Assembly (NCBI RefSeq): GCF_030689745.1
Contig: NZ_JAUYGL010000079.1
Coordinates: 1-64,000 of the forward strand
DNA length: 64,000 nt
Direction: 5' to 3'
From: Devosia sp.
GTDB taxonomy: Bacteria; Pseudomonadota; Alphaproteobacteria; Rhizobiales; Devosiaceae
In this document: piece by piece, positions 36,626 to 44,133 of the stretch
How positions within the stretch are numbered: the stretch's first letter is position 1
How the letters are laid out: each line of letters begins with the position of its first letter
Notes under the pieces: generated by a model
Databases searched by the model: none
What the model saw: the letters and a program-made list of their open reading frames with translations, nothing else
What the model was told of the DNA's origin: nothing
Translations under genes and position numbers: made by a program

Positions 36626-36958
36626 TCAGTGAGGGCCGTAGAGTGCCCGGTTCTTCAGAATGCCGGGTTCCGACTTTTCGATCCGCTGCGTCTGCTGCTC
36701 GTGCTCGGAACCGGCGGCGGTGGGTTGCTCCTCGACCATCTGAGCAAAGCGCTCGCCGGAGTCCTGGCCGGAGCGATTCTCAACGAGTGACTCGCGCCGC
36801 AGGAAAAAGTCTGCAAGCCGGTCGCTGCCGCCTTCGGCCAGCAACAGCTGCGCGCCGTCACGAGGCCAAGGCTCGCTCACTTCGTCAGCCTGCACCGTAG
36901 CCACCGCAGCACCCATCATCAGTGCGGCCAGGGCCGTCATACCCAGTATCGATTTCAT
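36626..36958 (-). CDS. Small exported protein, PtrA-like (copy 3)
   Basis: Product of 110 aa. It differs from copies 1 and 2 by an insert of about 17 residues (DEVSEPWPRDGAQLLLA) between the signal peptide and EGGSDRL. It ends NRALYGPH. The leader GAGGATGACGCC is kept and the -10 (ATCCAA) is intact, but the -35 has been split by an IS200/IS605 insertion. The gene may therefore be silent or under a new promoter. Confidence 0.72.
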   Translation of the reverse strand: MKSILGMTALAALMMGAAVATVQADEVSEPWPRDGAQLLLAEGGSDRLADFFLRRESLVENRSGQDSGERFAQMVEEQPTAAGSEHEQQTQRIEKSEPGILKNRALYGPH

Positions 36959-36990
36959 GGCGTCATCCTCCACAGATGCGTTACCCATCA

Positions 36991-37019
36991 TTGGATGACT
37001 GGCGAGGCGCTTTATTTTC
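36991..37019 (-). promoter_or_regulatory. ECF-type promoter broken by IS element
   Basis: The -10 ATCCAA (36991-36996) is in place. Seventeen bases upstream, where GTTACA would read on the plus strand, the sequence is ATTTTC (37014-37019), part of the insertion. The lost half, ACAGGTGCTG, is found on the far side of the element at 37611. Confidence 0.75.
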
Positions 37020-37610
37020 TATCACAGGGTTAAAACCACCGGCTTCCAGCCGGTCAGCTTTAGCGCCACCATACGCAGCTGGAGGGCTAGCGCATGGACT
37101 ACAGATACGGAAGCCACACGGTTTACCAGATTGAATATCACTTTGTCTGGGTGACTAAGTACCGCTACAAGGTGCTGAGTGGGGAGGTGGCTGAGCGAGT
37201 ACGCGAGTTGGTGAGGCAGACGTGTGAGGCGTTTGAGATCCGGATCGTGAAAGGTGTGGTGAGCAAGGATCATGTGCACATTCTGGTGAGCAGTCCGCCG
37301 AGTTTGGCGCCGAGTGAGATCATGAGGCGGATCAAGGGGCGCACGGCGAGCAAGCTTTTCGAGGAGTTTCCGCATCTGAAGAAGCGCTATTGGGGCCAAC
37401 ATTTTTGGGCGCGAGGTTACTTCTGCGCGACGGTTGGGCAGATGACGGAGGAGATGATCAAGCAGTATCTGGAGCACCATTTTGAGCCGAGCCCGAACGA
37501 TAATTTCAAGATGGAACCGGACTAATGCGACGCGTCGTTCAGCCGACGCGTATCCGGACTTTCAGTCCGTAAGTCACTAACCCACCGACTTCAGTCGGTG
37601 GTTGTTGAGT
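37017..37610 (+). mobile_element. IS200/IS605-type element
   Basis: A 594-bp element with one tnpA gene and no tnpB. The left end holds an imperfect hairpin (ACCGGC...GCCGGT, 37038-37054) and the right end a perfect one (37582-37601, CCACCGAC...GTCGGTGG). These are the subterminal hairpins recognised by Y1 transposases. The boundaries come from comparison with the uninterrupted paralogous promoter at 36254, and the left one is uncertain by a few bases. No target duplication is expected or seen. Confidence 0.85.
37094..37525 (+). CDS. tnpA: IS200/IS605 TnpA, Y1 transposase
   Basis: Product of 143 aa. The start (GSHTVYQIEYHFVWVTKYRY), the HUH motif DHVHILVS and the catalytic-Tyr helix (IKQYLEHH) are present. 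It is a single-strand DNA transposase that needs no other IS protein. All motifs are intact, so the element may still be active. Confidence 0.92.
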   Translation: MDYRYGSHTVYQIEYHFVWVTKYRYKVLSGEVAERVRELVRQTCEAFEIRIVKGVVSKDHVHILVSSPPSLAPSEIMRRIKGRTASKLFEEFPHLKKRYWGQHFWARGYFCATVGQMTEEMIKQYLEHHFEPSPNDNFKMEPD

Positions 37611-37680
37611 ACAGGTGCTGTGCCGACCGCAATGCCCTTTTAGCCGCCGCTGGTCGGAGCGCAGAACCGTGGGCTGGCAA

Positions 37681-38211
37681 TTAGAGCAACCGCAGCACCC
37701 GGGGTGCGCCGCGACGCCGTTGCCAGCAGCGGCTCAGCACTAGCAGCACCAGGGACAGCGGTAGCAGCCAGGCGAACAGGCCGACGAAGGCGCCGAGCCC
37801 CGGAATGCCCAACGCCAGTAGCAGGTTGGGGGCGCAACAGGCGCCGCCGGCGAGCAGCGCCGGCCACAATCCTGCGCTCGAGGCCGCGCCCTGGGACAAC
37901 GAGCACTGGGCGTTGGCACGTAGCGCCAGGGCGCCGTGCAGGTTGAGGCCCAGCAGGAGTGTCAGCACGCCGGCCAGGGCCAGGTTGGCCGGGCTGATCA
38001 GCAGTACCATCACGCTCAGTTCCAGCATGGCCACGGCCTCGAAGTGCCAGGGCCCGCGGCGCGCCAGCAGGCGTTGCCATTGCCAGTCCAGGGCCTGCCA
38101 GTTCCAGCCGGCCCGACCGATGTCCAGGTCGCCGATGGCGTACAGGTAGAGCAGGGCATAGAGTACGGCCAGGCAGCCGATCAGCAGTTTGTCAGGGGCC
38201 GTGCGAACCAT
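37681..38211 (-). CDS. Membrane protein with vicinal cysteines
   Basis: Product of 176 aa with about five transmembrane helices. A Cys pair sits at a helix edge (LLAGGACCAPNLLLAL), and another Cys follows NAQ earlier. The CCAPN motif resembles Cys pairs of metal-permeating membrane proteins such as MerT, but the overall family was not recognised. It overlaps the DUF3179 gene by 20 bp and is the third gene after the ECF-type promoter at 39587. Confidence 0.68.
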   Translation of the reverse strand: MVRTAPDKLLIGCLAVLYALLYLYAIGDLDIGRAGWNWQALDWQWQRLLARRGPWHFEAVAMLELSVMVLLISPANLALAGVLTLLLGLNLHGALALRANAQCSLSQGAASSAGLWPALLAGGACCAPNLLLALGIPGLGAFVGLFAWLLPLSLVLLVLSRCWQRRRGAPRVLRLL

Positions 38212-39238
38212 CGAGCAGCACCGTTTGCGGGTAGAAGGCGTACCAGGCGAACCACATGGCGTCGAAGGCGTTGAGTGGCTCCAGGCCTTCGAGTTCGGCA
38301 GCCTGTGGCCCTTCGGCGCTAAAGCGCAGGTTGGCCGGATCCAGCTCGATCGGCGCATCGGCGCGGTAGACCCAGCCGGTATCCAGTTGCTGGTCCGCTA
38401 TGATCAGAAAGTATTCGTCGCCATGGCGGTAGTGCAGGACTGCCTGTTCGCTCAGGTGCGCCTTGTCGACGGCGATGGCCACCCGTTCGCTGCGAAAGCC
38501 CAGAACCATCCGCTTGGCCGGCAGGCGGCTGTCCTGGTGCATGACCGGGAACATTACACCGGGGTCGGCATAGTAGCCCTGCAGCGGCAGGTAGCTGCCG
38601 TAGGGGTCGCGGTTGTAGTTGCGCAGGGCGCCGGTTGCACGGGTCAGCACCTGGGTCTGCGGATGGCGTGCCTGCCACCTTGCCCAGGTGGTCCAGACTA
38701 CCCGCACTTCCTCCAGGCTGCGGCCCTTGGCCGGGCCGTCGATGGCCACGCCGGCGATCTGCGACCAATGGCTGTCGCTGGCGCGGTCGTACATCACCAC
38801 GTTGCTGTTGAGCAGCTTGCCGGAAACGCCGAGGCTGGTGGCGCCGCGCTTGAAGCCGACGGCAGTGGCGGTGAGCGGGCAATAGCTGATGCTCAAACCA
38901 TCCTCGCCGAGGCGGTCGTTGACGATCTCGTGCCAGACCAGGATGCGCTGCGGGTAGGCGCGCGCCTGGCCCTGGTGATAGACGCCGAAGACGATGTCCT
39001 GGGGCTCGAGATAGGCATCGGCGCTCGCGGCGTCGCTGAAGCGCGGGCTGTCGATGGCCGGAATGCCGTCCTTGCCGGGGCCGCCGGAAAGCATTGCGTT
39101 CGCGTACTCCTCGTGACTGGCCGACAGCAGGCGGGCCGGCCCCTCCGGCGGCATGGCCAGGGCCGAACTGCTGATGCACAGACAAAGCACCGCAGCAGTC
39201 CATCGCCTTTGCGCTTGCATCGAGGGGCTCGCGTGCAT
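38192..39238 (-). CDS. DUF3179 exported protein
   Basis: Product of 348 aa with a signal peptide (VLCLCISSSALA). The DUF3179 core reads FGVYHQGQARAYPQRILVWHEIVND, SYCPLTATAVGFKRG, LGVSGKLLNSNVVMYDR and WSQIAGVAIDGPAKG. Its conserved Cys and His residues suggest metal or heme contact, but no activity is known. It lies 41 bp after the glutaredoxin gene. Confidence 0.82.
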   Translation of the reverse strand: MHASPSMQAQRRWTAAVLCLCISSSALAMPPEGPARLLSASHEEYANAMLSGGPGKDGIPAIDSPRFSDAASADAYLEPQDIVFGVYHQGQARAYPQRILVWHEIVNDRLGEDGLSISYCPLTATAVGFKRGATSLGVSGKLLNSNVVMYDRASDSHWSQIAGVAIDGPAKGRSLEEVRVVWTTWARWQARHPQTQVLTRATGALRNYNRDPYGSYLPLQGYYADPGVMFPVMHQDSRLPAKRMVLGFRSERVAIAVDKAHLSEQAVLHYRHGDEYFLIIADQQLDTGWVYRADAPIELDPANLRFSAEGPQAAELEGLEPLNAFDAMWFAWYAFYPQTVLLDGSHGP

Positions 39239-39279
39239 GGGCACTCCGGTTCGCCTGGAAGTCCAGTCGATGCCTCCAG

Positions 39280-39543
39280 CTATTGGCATGCCGCCAACAG
39301 GGGGGACAACTCGCCCGCGCTGTCGAGCCGCGCCAGATCGTCGTAGCCGCCGACATGCCGCTCGCCGACGAAGATCTGCGGCACCGTCCTGCGGCCGGTC
39401 CTGGCGATCATTGCGCTCAGGGCCTGTGCGTCGAGGTCGACGCGGATCTTGTGCAGCGGCCCGGCCGCACGGCGCGCCAGCAGCTGCTCGGCCATGCGGC
39501 AATAAGGACAGTGCTGACTGGTGTACAGGGTGATCTGACTCAT
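39280..39543 (-). CDS. Glutaredoxin
   Basis: Product of 87 aa with the dithiol active site HCPYC, the TVPQIF cis-proline segment and GGYDDL. It reduces mixed disulfides with glutathione and could supply electrons to arsenate reductase. It heads an operon with DUF3179 and a Cys-pair membrane protein. An ECF-type promoter lies 43 bp upstream. Confidence 0.9.
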   Translation of the reverse strand: MSQITLYTSQHCPYCRMAEQLLARRAAGPLHKIRVDLDAQALSAMIARTGRRTVPQIFVGERHVGGYDDLARLDSAGELSPLLAACQ

Positions 39544-39586
39544 GGCTCTACCTCTCGACTAGCCGGATACGAAAACTGTTCTTGCC

Positions 39587-39615
39587 TAAGATGAACGCGA
39601 CGGCACTTTGTTACA
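39587..39615 (-). promoter_or_regulatory. ECF-type promoter of glutaredoxin operon
   Basis: On the minus strand TGTAAC (39610-39615), 17 bp, ATCTTA (39587-39592), 43 bp before the start codon. The -35 overlaps the last codons of the MAPEG gene. Confidence 0.78.
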
Positions 39616-40030
39616 GCCCGAGAAAAGGGCGCAGATCGAGGGCGGCGAGCAGCACGAGGATGAGCACGCCGGCCGTGAACACCTTCCTGCGCAACGCGAC
39701 CAGGTTGGCGCCGACATGGATGTAGGCGTGTGCCAGGCGTGTGCCGACGAAGCCCCAGCAGAGGGATAACAGCAGCCAGTCGATCCCGTCGTTGGCCCAG
39801 GCCATGAATGACAGGACGTAGAACAACACGGGGGTCTCGAACTGGTTGTCGATATTGTTGGCGACCTTGAGCACGTAGTCGGGCCAGGCGTCCTTATGCA
39901 GCGCGCGGCGCCGCTCGTCGACTTCGCCGAGGCGCATGGCGCGGGATTTCACCGCCCCCAAGCGGATGAACATGAACAGGGTCAAGGCGACTTGAACCAG
40001 CACCGGCAGGAAAATCAGATTTCTATCCAT
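39611..40030 (-). CDS. MAPEG-family membrane protein
   Basis: Product of 139 aa with four transmembrane helices and the MAPEG pattern: RRALHKDAWPDYVLKVANNIDNQFETPVLFY in adjoining parts, and GTRLAHAYIHVGANLVALRR. Eukaryotic relatives act on glutathione or eicosanoids; bacterial roles are unclear. It lies 17 bp behind the membrane protein at 40461 and is probably co-transcribed with it. Confidence 0.82.
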   Translation of the reverse strand: MDRNLIFLPVLVQVALTLFMFIRLGAVKSRAMRLGEVDERRRALHKDAWPDYVLKVANNIDNQFETPVLFYVLSFMAWANDGIDWLLLSLCWGFVGTRLAHAYIHVGANLVALRRKVFTAGVLILVLLAALDLRPFLGL

Positions 40031-40047
40031 GGCGCACCTGGTCCTGG

Positions 40048-40461
40048 TTAACGTTGGGCTACGGCTGCTCGCTCGCTGCTCGGAAGCAGCAGGGTCAGCA
40101 CGGAAAGCAGGAAGACAGCGCCGAAGGCAAAGGCGCCGAGGTTGAGGCCGAACAGCAGTTTCTCGCTACCGTCCGACAGCACCATCGAACCGCCATAGCC
40201 CTCGCGCATCAGGTAGGCGAACAGGAAGCCACCGGTCACCAGCATGGCCAGGATGCTCGGCAGCCTGATGTTATTGCGCGCCCAGGCGAGCCACAGCGCC
40301 AGCAATGCCAGGGCTGAGTTTGTCGCCAGTTGCCACACCTCGTGCAGGCGCATGTGGGGCTCCCATTGCGGATTGAACACATGGGTCTGGTTGATTTCCA
40401 GTAGGGGGACGCCAAGCCCATAGAGCAGCGCGCCGAAGGTGATGATGAGTTTTGCCAGCAT
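40048..40461 (-). CDS. Unknown four-helix membrane protein
   Basis: Product of 137 aa with four hydrophobic segments (LIITFGALLYGLGVPLLEI, SALALLALWLAWA, SILAMLVTGGFLFAYLM, FAFGAVFLLSVLTLLL). The motif HVFNPQWEPHMRLHEVWQL between helices 1 and 2 looks conserved. The family was not recognised. It is upstream of the MAPEG gene in the same direction. Confidence 0.7.
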   Translation of the reverse strand: MLAKLIITFGALLYGLGVPLLEINQTHVFNPQWEPHMRLHEVWQLATNSALALLALWLAWARNNIRLPSILAMLVTGGFLFAYLMREGYGGSMVLSDGSEKLLFGLNLGAFAFGAVFLLSVLTLLLPSSERAAVAQR

Positions 40462-40513
40462 GCTTGGAATTCCTCATGGAGTTGCAGTTATGGCTCTTGG
40501 GCCGGACAAAGCC

Positions 40514-40994
40514 TTACTCGCCGGCTTTGGTAATAGTGTCCTGAGCGCCGGCAGCTCGTTTTTCTTCCCCATTTGCCAGGGCGAAAACCTCGCACAGACA
40601 AACGGCCTGCCATTTTCCGGCGGTCAGGACGCTGGCTCTGGCAATCAAGCGCTCACCGATGGCCGGGCGCAGGTAATTGATTTTGTACTCCACGGTGACC
40701 GAGTCCCCCAGCGTGGGGTCGTCGGCATAGGTCAGGGCGTTGTCGGTCAGGTGGCTCACCACGCTGCCATGCACGAAACCGTGTTGTTGTTTGAGCTCAT
40801 CCCTGATTTCGAGGGAGAGCACCGCCTGCCCGGGTTCGAACCGTTCCAGGCTCGTTCCCAATAGCCATTCTGAATGGCTGGTTATGCAGAATCTCTTGTC
40901 CCAGTTGAAACAGCTCGTTGATGACCTGTCTTTCTTGCTCGCAGACTAGAGTTATGGATCTATCGGCGCTGCCCAGCGTGACTGGTGGACTCAA
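40514..40994 (-). pseudogene. PaaI-type thioesterase, frameshifted
   Basis: The hotdog core is intact (LKQQHGFVHGSVVSHLTDNALTYA, VEYKINYLRPAIGERL). The first 40 residues (INELFQLGQEILHNQPF) lie in a different frame. Removal of one base near 40864 joins them as QPFRMALGTSLERFEPGQ, the normal sequence. It is either a recent pseudogene or a sequencing error. A TTG at 40861 could start a shortened 115-aa product. Confidence 0.7.
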
Positions 40995-41041
40995 GTCCCT
41001 TTGCGTTAAAGGTCGACAAATCGATTCAGTGCCTCCATTAC

Positions 41042-41818
41042 CTAGGGCGCAGTAAGGATTCTGTTGTGGCCGTAACCCTGGGTTTTCATAAGCTGCGCGC
41101 TGGGCGAGAGCCCGACCAGCCTGTCGCCTTCGCTGTGATTTACGATGCGATCGTCCTGGTCATAGATCAGCAGGGTTTTCTCGTTTAACCCGCGGTAGAG
41201 GGTGCCGGCCTGCATATCTTCCCAGGATGCGCCCAGTTGTTCGGCGATCAATCTCTGATAGCGGCTGATGACGGCTGGTCGCGGGGCCAGCTTGCGCCGG
41301 ATCACCTCGATCGGCGGGAAGGGATGGGAGGGCGCGCAGATGCAGGTATAGCGGCTGGCCCTTATTTCGCCGGCATGACGGGCGGCCATCATGGCCAGGG
41401 CTCCGGCGGAATGGCCGATCAGGGTATGGATGTCCTGGTCGAGGCCGTTGACCAGCTGCACTAGATCGCGACGAAAGAAATGCCACTGGGTTCGCGTGCC
41501 AGGGGAGTCGCCGTGGCCGGTGATATCGGGGGCCACTACGCGGTAACCGCGCGCGGCAATTTGCCTGGCCAGAGGCGCCATCTGCGCCGCTCGACCACTC
41601 CAGCCATGTACCAGCAGCACCAGTGGACCCTCGCCCCAGCACCAGGCCGTATGAGTGGCCCGTTCGCCGTAGCGAATGGCTTGTGCCTGGCTTATGGCGG
41701 CGCGCTGGGCCTTATCCATAGGAGGGCGCTGTGTGCGCGATGCCAGTGAGGCGACCAGGCGCAAAGCCAGTGAGTCGGAGGTGATGTTGAGTGTCAGTTT
41801 GGCCAAATTGAGCAGCAT
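41042..41818 (-). CDS. Alpha/beta hydrolase
   Basis: Product of 258 aa. The oxyanion motif LLVHGWSG, the nucleophile elbow IGHSAGA, the Asp in YDQDDRIV and the His in GYGHNRIL form the usual set. The substrate is unknown. It is 86 bp downstream of the AhpD-like gene and in the same direction. Confidence 0.85.
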   Translation of the reverse strand: MLLNLAKLTLNITSDSLALRLVASLASRTQRPPMDKAQRAAISQAQAIRYGERATHTAWCWGEGPLVLLVHGWSGRAAQMAPLARQIAARGYRVVAPDITGHGDSPGTRTQWHFFRRDLVQLVNGLDQDIHTLIGHSAGALAMMAARHAGEIRASRYTCICAPSHPFPPIEVIRRKLAPRPAVISRYQRLIAEQLGASWEDMQAGTLYRGLNEKTLLIYDQDDRIVNHSEGDRLVGLSPSAQLMKTQGYGHNRILTAP

Positions 41819-41904
41819 GATTCCCCCATATCACCCCACGGGGTGTTATTGGCGTTGCCCACACCTGAGGCTTTCCCAGGTGCGGTGCAGCGCTGTCGGT
41901 GTCT

Positions 41905-42477
41905 TTACTTCTGCGTCCAGGCGCGTCCGCTGAACATCTCATCGAGCGGCGTATGGAACAGATGGTTGGCATAGTTGCTGAGGGTCTTCACCGCCAGCGC
42001 CAGGACGATCTCCAGGATCTGGCGCTCGCTGTAACCGGCGGCGAGGAAGGCTTCGACCGACGCCCGCGAAGGCAAACCGCGGCTGTGGAACAGGGTGCGG
42101 GTGAACTCGGCCAGCGCTGCCAGTTTGGCGTCCCCGACAGGAGTACCATCGCGGATCGCGTCGGTGACCTCAGGCGCCAAACCGGATTTCATATCGGCCA
42201 GGAAGCTGTGCGCCGAGACGCAGTATTCGCAGCCGTTCTCGCGGCTGATCACCAGGAACACCAGTTCCTGTTCGGCCGGGGTAAAGCCCGATTCGTTGCG
42301 AAACGCGCTGTAGCCATCCAGGTAGGTTTCCAGCAGGCCGGGGGAGTTGACCATATTGGCGTACATGTTTGGGATGAAGCCGACCTGTGCCTTGGCCTTC
42401 TCCAGGACGGCCTGGCCGCGGGCGTCGGTGCTGGTCGGGTCGAGTGCGGGCAGGGTCAGTTGGTATTCGCTGAGCAT
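41905..42477 (-). CDS. AhpD/carboxymuconolactone decarboxylase-like protein
   Basis: Product of 190 aa with the catalytic ENGCEYCVSAH motif and a C-terminal NYANHLFHTPLDEMF segment. It is a close relative of the protein at 34290, both in the AhpD-like fold with a redox CxxC. Two control elements lie upstream: a TetR-like site at 42494 and an ECF-type promoter at 42646. It would thus be read both by an electrophile repressor and by the sigma factor. Confidence 0.83.
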   Translation of the reverse strand: MLSEYQLTLPALDPTSTDARGQAVLEKAKAQVGFIPNMYANMVNSPGLLETYLDGYSAFRNESGFTPAEQELVFLVISRENGCEYCVSAHSFLADMKSGLAPEVTDAIRDGTPVGDAKLAALAEFTRTLFHSRGLPSRASVEAFLAAGYSERQILEIVLALAVKTLSNYANHLFHTPLDEMFSGRAWTQK

Positions 42478-42493
42478 GGTGATTTCCTCGTTA

Positions 42494-42510
42494 TATGGAC
42501 TGAATGGTCT
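42494..42510. promoter_or_regulatory. Candidate TetR operator before AhpD-like gene
   Basis: A GGACT...GGTC partial dyad (ATATGGACTGAATGGTCT) lies 17 bp upstream of the start codon. Similar half-sites occur at 42587, 42702 and 43332 around the divergent TetR gene. Confidence 0.45.
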
Positions 42511-42645
42511 TTTAATCTGAAGCCGAAGCGCCTGCTGCCAGAGGTGGAGCGATAGTGGGCTGCGTTTCAGTGATTCGGCTTATTCTGGACTGGTCGGTTC
42601 GGATGTCAATCCAGGCAGCCTGCTAGCTGTACCGGGCTGCTCGAC

Positions 42646-42674
42646 TCTGATGTCGACCAAGAGCTTTTGTTACA
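42646..42674 (-). promoter_or_regulatory. ECF-type promoter upstream of AhpD-like gene
   Basis: On the minus strand TGTAAC (42669-42674), 17 bp, ATCAGA (42646-42651). The leader to the start codon at 42477 is about 168 bases, the longest after the cytochrome gene, so the assignment is a little less sure. Confidence 0.65.
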
Positions 42675-42701
42675 GCTTGAGGACGCCCGCGCTGTGAATT
42701 A

Positions 42702-42718
42702 AATAATGATCGGTCCAT
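42702..42718. promoter_or_regulatory. Candidate TetR operator before its own gene
   Basis: AATGATCGGTCCATAAT, directly upstream of the TetR start, carries the GGTCCAT half-site also found before the AhpD-like gene in the other orientation. Confidence 0.4.
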
Positions 42719-42719
42719 A

Positions 42720-43313
42720 ATGCGCGGCATGAACCGCGGACGCCCAAGAACCTTCGACCCCGACCTTGTCCTGGAAAATGCCATGCAGCTTTTCTGGAGC
42801 CAGGGTTATGAGGCCACCAGCCTGCAGGATCTGCTGATGGCTACCGGGCTGTCCAAGAGCAGCCTGTACGAGAGCTTCGGCAACAAGCAGAGCCTGTTCG
42901 AGGCCGCCTTCACCCGCTATTTCGAGACCCGCGCCAGGCACATGCTCGAGCGCCTGGAGCAGGCCGAGTCGCCGCTGGGCTTCGTCCGCGAGTGCCTGCT
43001 GTCGGTGCTCGAGGATGCGCAGCGGGGCACACCACGGGGCTGCATGCTGGTCAACGTGGCCAACGAATTCTCCACCACTGACCCTGCGGTACAGCCCTTG
43101 ATCGAGTTGGCCACACGGCGTTTTCGCCAGGTATTCGAGCGCGCCTTCGCACAGGCCCAGGCCCGCGGCGAGTTGTCGGATAGACAATCGCCCGCTGCCC
43201 TGGCGCTGTACATGCACTGCGCCATGAGCGGTTTGCGCACTCAGACCAAGTCCGCCATCACCCAGAAGGATCTGCTGACCGTCATCGAGCTGGTGATGGC
43301 GAGCTTGCGCTGA
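42720..43313 (+). CDS. TetR-family regulator
   Basis: Product of 197 aa. The N-terminal DNA-binding domain includes FWSQGYEATSLQDLLMATGLSKSSLYESFGNK (in adjoining parts), the NemR/YafC-like type. The ligand domain contains RGCMLVNVANE with a Cys in the position used by electrophile-sensing members. It is divergent from the AhpD-like gene and followed by a haloacid-dehalogenase gene, both with similar GGACT/AGTCC sites upstream. Confidence 0.85.
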   Translation: MRGMNRGRPRTFDPDLVLENAMQLFWSQGYEATSLQDLLMATGLSKSSLYESFGNKQSLFEAAFTRYFETRARHMLERLEQAESPLGFVRECLLSVLEDAQRGTPRGCMLVNVANEFSTTDPAVQPLIELATRRFRQVFERAFAQAQARGELSDRQSPAALALYMHCAMSGLRTQTKSAITQKDLLTVIELVMASLR

Positions 43314-43328
43314 ATTTTTTTGCCTTAT

Positions 43329-43346
43329 TTTGGACTTTTCAGTCCG
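43329..43346. promoter_or_regulatory. Candidate TetR operator before HAD gene
   Basis: The GGACT-TTTC-AGTCC dyad lies between the TetR gene and the HAD gene, 31 bp before the latter's start. Confidence 0.45.
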
Positions 43347-43376
43347 TAAGTGAGCGGCATAACCAGGAGCTCCCCC

Positions 43377-44054
43377 ATGAACAACGCTGTGGCCTTCGAC
43401 ATCTATGGCACCCTGATCGATACCCAGGCCGTGCTCGCCAGGCTAACCGAACTGCTCGGCGACAAGGCTCCGGCCGTCTCGCGCTCATGGCGACAGAAGC
43501 AGCTGGAGTACAGCTTTCGCCGGGGCCTGATGCGCGACTACTGCGACTTCTCGGTGTGTACCCGGCAAGCCCTGGTGTTCGCCTGTCGCGAGCACTCGGT
43601 GGCGATCGGCGAAGAGGCGATCGAACTGGCCATGCAGGCCTATGCCGACCTCGATGCTTTCCCCGATGTGCTGGCCGGCTTGCAAGCGCTACGCAGTCGC
43701 GGCACGCGTTTGTATGCCTTCTCCAATGGCAGTCGCGAGGCCGTGGAGCGACTGCTGAAACGGGCCGCAATTCGTGACTGTTTCGAGGCGGTGGTGAGCG
43801 TCGAGGAGGTGCATTCCTTCAAGCCCGATCCACAGGTCTATGCCCATCTGGTGCGCAGCTGCGACGTGCCGGCGGCCCAGGTGTATCTGGTCTCGGCTAA
43901 TCCTTTCGATATTCTCGGCGCCGCCCATGCCGGCCTGCGCACCGCCTGGTTACGCCGCGATCCTGGCACGCCGTTCGACCCTTGGGGGGTTGAGCCGGAG
44001 ATCACGCTCGAGAGTTTGCGCGACATTGCCCGCCGCTTGCCTGCCGGCGATTAA
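43377..44054 (+). CDS. HAD hydrolase, haloacid dehalogenase type II
   Basis: Product of 225 aa. Motif I is FDIYGTLID, with Asp nucleophile and no second Asp two residues on, as in L-2-haloacid dehalogenases. Motif II is FSNGS and motif III contains KPDPQVYAHL. AGGAGC precedes the ATG. It would remove halide from short 2-haloacids, although other substrates are possible. It may share control with the TetR gene upstream. Confidence 0.83.
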   Translation: MNNAVAFDIYGTLIDTQAVLARLTELLGDKAPAVSRSWRQKQLEYSFRRGLMRDYCDFSVCTRQALVFACREHSVAIGEEAIELAMQAYADLDAFPDVLAGLQALRSRGTRLYAFSNGSREAVERLLKRAAIRDCFEAVVSVEEVHSFKPDPQVYAHLVRSCDVPAAQVYLVSANPFDILGAAHAGLRTAWLRRDPGTPFDPWGVEPEITLESLRDIARRLPAGD

Positions 44055-44133
44055 TGCCTGGCGTTGCCCAACCGCCGTAACGAATGATCGCTTCGCGTCT
44101 CAAAAGCATAGTTCTCCACGAGTTTTAATCCTC

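Noticed and set aside
42030..42058. TGTAAC at 42030 on the plus strand
   Set aside because: It lies inside the AhpD-like gene, antisense to it, and the hexamer 17 bp on (TCGACC) lacks TC at positions 2-3. It serves as a negative example for the promoter motif.
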